Below are positions 14,251 through 16,752 of a stretch of DNA of 16,752 nt, piece after piece. Position numbers and translations under genes: made by a program. The notes below the pieces were generated by a model. The model searched no databases, was not told the origin of the DNA, and worked only from the letters and a program-made list of their open reading frames with translations. Source of the stretch: JAUYQR01 sp043727195 (lineage in GTDB: Bacteria; Pseudomonadota; Alphaproteobacteria; Rhodobacterales; Rhodobacteraceae). Positions within the stretch are counted from its first letter, which is position 1, and each line of letters begins with the position of its first letter. The stretch spans positions 1 through 16,752 of the forward strand of contig JAYSYZ010000009.1 of the NCBI GenBank assembly GCA_043727195.1, read 5' to 3'.

Positions 14251-15699
14251 ATGACTTTGCCGCCGCCTGCCGTGCTGGAAGTTGCGAACGCTGCCGTGCG
14301 ATTTGGCGAGGTGCAGGCGTTGGACGGTGTGTCCCTCTCGATCCTGGCGGGTGAGTGCATCGGGCTTGTCGGGCATAACGGCGCGGGGAAATCCACGGTA
14401 GTGTCGGTGATCAACGGTGGCCTCAGCCCGCAGCAGGGCGAGATATTAAGCGACGGCACCCGTCTTTCCCCTTACAGCATCGGGGTGGCCCGAAGCCGTG
14501 GCGTGAGATGCGTGTTTCAGGAGCTTTCGCTGTGTCCTAACCTGAGCATCGTCGAGAACACCCGCATCATGCACCGCAGTCTTGGCGGTTTTGGCTGGCG
14601 CACCCGGGCGCGCAGGGTCATCGCCGCCAGTCTTGACGCCATCTTTCCGGGCCACGGCATCGACGTCGGCGGTCAGGTCGGCGCGCTGTCGATCGCACAG
14701 CGCCAGATGGTTGAAATCGCCATGGCGTTTTCCGATGCAGGCGAACCGCCGCGCCTGGTCATTCTTGACGAGCCGACATCCTCGCTGGATGCAGAACTTG
14801 CCGGACAGCTTTTGGCACATGTCCGCCGCTTTGTCGCAGGCGGCGGTGCCGTGATCCTGATTTCCCACATGCTGAACGAGGTGCTTGAAACCGCCAGCCG
14901 GATCGTGGTGATGAAAGATGGCAAGATCGTTGCCGAACGCGGCAACGGCGGATTTGATCATGCCAGTCTGGTTCAAGCAATGGGAAGCGCGGCCAAGCTT
15001 CAGGCTGCTGCCCGCCGCACCTCTGCTGCGGGCCGGCCGGTGCTGGAACTGACCCTGCCCAGAGGCCAGCCGTTCCGAGCCTGCAAGGGTGAGGTCGTAG
15101 GTTTGGCGGGACTGGCCGGGCATGGGCAGACTCGCTTGTTGTTGGCGCTGTTTGACAGTCACAGCCCGCAATGGTGGCCAAGCCGCGACCCTGCCGTGAC
15201 GTTTGTGGCCGGCGACCGGCGCGAGAACGGCATTTTCGATCTGTGGAGCATCCTGAGGAACATGACCGTGGCCTCGCTGGCAGACCTGTCGCGTTGGGGT
15301 TTTGTGCAAGACAGTGAAGAGGTTGCACGCGGGGCCGACTGGAAATCCCGGATCGAGATCCGGACGCCCGACATGGATAACCCGATCCTGTCGCTGTCGG
15401 GTGGCAATCAGCAGAAGGTTCTGTTCGCCCGCGCGCTTTCCGCCCGCGCGCCCGTCGTGTTGATGGACGATCCGATGCGCGGCGTCGATGTCGGTACCAA
15501 ACACGAAGTTTATCGCATGATCCGCGCCGAGGCTGAAGCTGGCCGCAGTTTCGTCTGGTACTCGACCGAGATGGAGGAAATGGAGCTGTGCGACCGGGTC
15601 TATGTCTTTCGCGAGGGCGCCATCGTCGCGGAACTGATCGGCGATGCGATCAGCGAGCACAACATCCTGCGCGCATCGTTCAAGGGTGAGGCGGCATGA
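14251..15699 (+). CDS. Sugar ABC transporter ATP-binding protein, double domain (RbsA-like)
   Basis: A 482-residue cytoplasmic energiser with two fused ABC domains, as in the RbsA/XylG/MglA family. Domain 1 has Walker A GHNGAGKST (41-49), signature LSIAQRQ (about 146-152), Walker B VILDEPTSSLD (about 170-181) and a switch His in ISHML (about 204). Domain 2 has the family's degenerate Walker A without Lys (GLAGHGQT, about 285), signature LSGGNQQKV (about 380-388) and Walker B VVLMDDPMRGVD (about 402-413). In that motif Asp replaces the glutamate of the common DEPTRG. Domain 1 is therefore likely the main hydrolytic site. The ATG at 14251 has no strong ribosome-binding site. The stop overlaps the next start (ATGA, 15696-15699), indicating translational coupling. 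Confidence 0.93.
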   Translation: MTLPPPAVLEVANAAVRFGEVQALDGVSLSILAGECIGLVGHNGAGKSTVVSVINGGLSPQQGEILSDGTRLSPYSIGVARSRGVRCVFQELSLCPNLSIVENTRIMHRSLGGFGWRTRARRVIAASLDAIFPGHGIDVGGQVGALSIAQRQMVEIAMAFSDAGEPPRLVILDEPTSSLDAELAGQLLAHVRRFVAGGGAVILISHMLNEVLETASRIVVMKDGKIVAERGNGGFDHASLVQAMGSAAKLQAAARRTSAAGRPVLELTLPRGQPFRACKGEVVGLAGLAGHGQTRLLLALFDSHSPQWWPSRDPAVTFVAGDRRENGIFDLWSILRNMTVASLADLSRWGFVQDSEEVARGADWKSRIEIRTPDMDNPILSLSGGNQQKVLFARALSARAPVVLMDDPMRGVDVGTKHEVYRMIRAEAEAGRSFVWYSTEMEEMELCDRVYVFREGAIVAELIGDAISEHNILRASFKGEAA

Positions 15700-16637
15700 G
15701 AATTTCCGCCGATACCTTGCGGCTTGCGGTTCCGGTGGTTTCGCTGCTGGTGTTGCTAGCGGGCGTCTTCTTCCTGCAACCCCGGGCGATGAGTTATACC
15801 GGCCTGAACCTGCTGTTCAATCTGGCGGTTCCAATTGCTTTGGCCACCGTAGCGCAGATGCTGATCATGGCAGTGAACGACCTTGATCTGTCGATGGGTA
15901 CTTTCGTCAGTTTCGTGGCCTGCGTCGCCGCCACCTTTCTGCATGACACGCCACTTCTGGGCGCGCTGATCTTGCTGGGGGCGATCGCGACATACGCAGC
16001 CATGGGCGTGATCATCTATCTGCGCAACCTGCCCTCGATCGTCGTCACTTTGGGCATGAGCTTTGTCTGGGCCGGGGTCGCGGTGCTGATCCTGCCCGCG
16101 CCGGGTGGAGCGGCGCCCGACTGGGCACGGGCGGTGATGATCTCGAAGCCGCCGCTGGTGCCGATGGCCATCGTCGCCAGCGCCTTGCTTGCGGTATTCG
16201 CGCATCTGCTGATCATGCGATCCTCGCTTGGCGTGCTGATCCGCGGGGTCGGGGGCAACCAACGCTCGGTGGAGCGCGCCGGTTGGTCAATCCTGGTTGC
16301 CCGCGCGTCGGCCTATGCCCTTGCTGCCAGCTTCGCTGTCGCGGCAGGCATATGTCTTGTCGGGCTGACCACCAGCGCCGACGCCAATATCGCGCTGCGC
16401 TACACGCTGCTGTCGATTGCCGGCGTCATCCTCGGCGGCGGCGAATTTACCGGCGGTCGCATTTCACCCATCGGTGCCGTGATCGGCGCGCTGACGCTGA
16501 CCCTGGCCGGATCGTTCCTGTCGTTCCTGCGCATCTCGCCGGATTGGCAAATCGGCGCACAAGGCGCGATCCTGATCATCGTGTTGGCTTTGCGGCTGGT
16601 TTTGAACCGGCTGGAAAGCAAAGGCGGCGCCATATGA
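15696..16637 (+). CDS. Sugar ABC transporter permease (RbsC-like)
   Basis: A 313-residue integral membrane protein of the BPD_transp_2 / RbsC family that forms half of the sugar channel. Hydrophobic helices are spread along the whole length, starting at about residues 9-28 and followed by LLFNLAVPIALATVAQML. The family motif NDLDLSMGTFVSF comes next, with NLPSIVVTLGMSF in the middle. The ATPase-contact region VGGNQRSVERAG and the late ILGGGEFTGGRISPIGAVIG (family GG-x-x-GG-R-G-S pattern) follow. Length is normal for the family. The start overlaps the ATPase stop and the stop overlaps the next permease start, both as ATGA. Confidence 0.93.
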   Translation: MRISADTLRLAVPVVSLLVLLAGVFFLQPRAMSYTGLNLLFNLAVPIALATVAQMLIMAVNDLDLSMGTFVSFVACVAATFLHDTPLLGALILLGAIATYAAMGVIIYLRNLPSIVVTLGMSFVWAGVAVLILPAPGGAAPDWARAVMISKPPLVPMAIVASALLAVFAHLLIMRSSLGVLIRGVGGNQRSVERAGWSILVARASAYALAASFAVAAGICLVGLTTSADANIALRYTLLSIAGVILGGGEFTGGRISPIGAVIGALTLTLAGSFLSFLRISPDWQIGAQGAILIIVLALRLVLNRLESKGGAI

Positions 16638-16752
16638 GGGGGCTGTTGGCCAAGCCGTGGATCTGGTCCTTTATCGCGGCGCTGTCGGTCTGGCTTGCAA
16701 CCATTGCGGTCACCGGTGGCGCGTCCACTGTTGGCCTCTCGCAGGCCGCGCT
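16634..16752 (+). CDS. Second sugar ABC permease, partial (runs off the window)
   Basis: The ATG at 16634 overlaps the previous stop by 4 bases, and the frame stays open to the window edge for 39 codons. It reads MRGLLAKPWIWSFIAALSVW and continues as a hydrophobic helix followed by a Thr/Gly-rich turn, as expected at the N-terminus of an RbsC-type permease. The assignment rests on position and hydrophobicity; a heterodimeric permease pair would fit the operon. Too little sequence is present for family motifs. Confidence 0.7.
   Translation, partial: MRGLLAKPWIWSFIAALSVWLATIAVTGGASTVGLSQAA

Noticed and set aside
1..16752. CRISPR array, rRNA, complete tRNA or phage structural genes
   Set aside because: No regularly spaced repeats, no rRNA-like sequence, no complete tRNA and no phage proteins were seen on either strand.

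Overview
The window is GC-rich DNA with an alphaproteobacterial, probably Rhodobacteraceae-like, flavour. This is inferred from base composition, the type I secretion proteins, the IS families and the sugar ABC operon; no 16S rRNA or other marker is present. It has three parts.

Part 1 (about 0.4-8.3 kb, minus strand) is a dedicated type I secretion cassette. In transcription order it holds a 1294-residue, cysteine-free, aspartate-rich repeat protein (DUF5801 / T1SS-143 style, with no visible glycine-rich RTX nonapeptides), a PrtD-type ABC exporter and an HlyD/PrtE-type membrane fusion protein. No TolC-type outer membrane gene is present, so one elsewhere in the genome is presumably used. A GC-rich hairpin that pairs fully only as minus-strand RNA lies between the substrate and exporter genes and probably sets their expression ratio. 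A TATAAT box flanked by two inverted repeats lies upstream of the substrate gene. Behind the fusion protein lies a frameshifted EamA/DMT transporter remnant.

Part 2 (about 8.3-13.0 kb) is a graveyard of mobile elements: an IS66-like scrap, a 3'-truncated IS110 transposase next to a 16-bp inverted repeat, two IS3 orfB remnants sharing a 55-bp downstream end, a sequence resembling the 3' end of tRNA-Ser, a headless and frameshifted serine recombinase, and a badly decayed IS6-family transposase. Two small genes look intact among the debris: a secreted protein of unknown function and a single-domain rhodanese.

Part 3 (13.1 kb to the end, plus strand) is a sugar-type ABC importer operon of the RbsB/RbsA/RbsC kind: periplasmic binding protein, double-domain ATPase, permease and the start of a second permease. 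The last three genes are coupled by 4-bp ATGA overlaps. A strong hairpin with a T-run lies between the binding-protein and ATPase genes. The substrate cannot be read from sequence alone.

The parts most worth a second look are the secretion cassette (few repeats, fusion-protein N-terminal extension, ABC signature variant, intercistronic hairpin) and the hairpin upstream of the IS110 gene.
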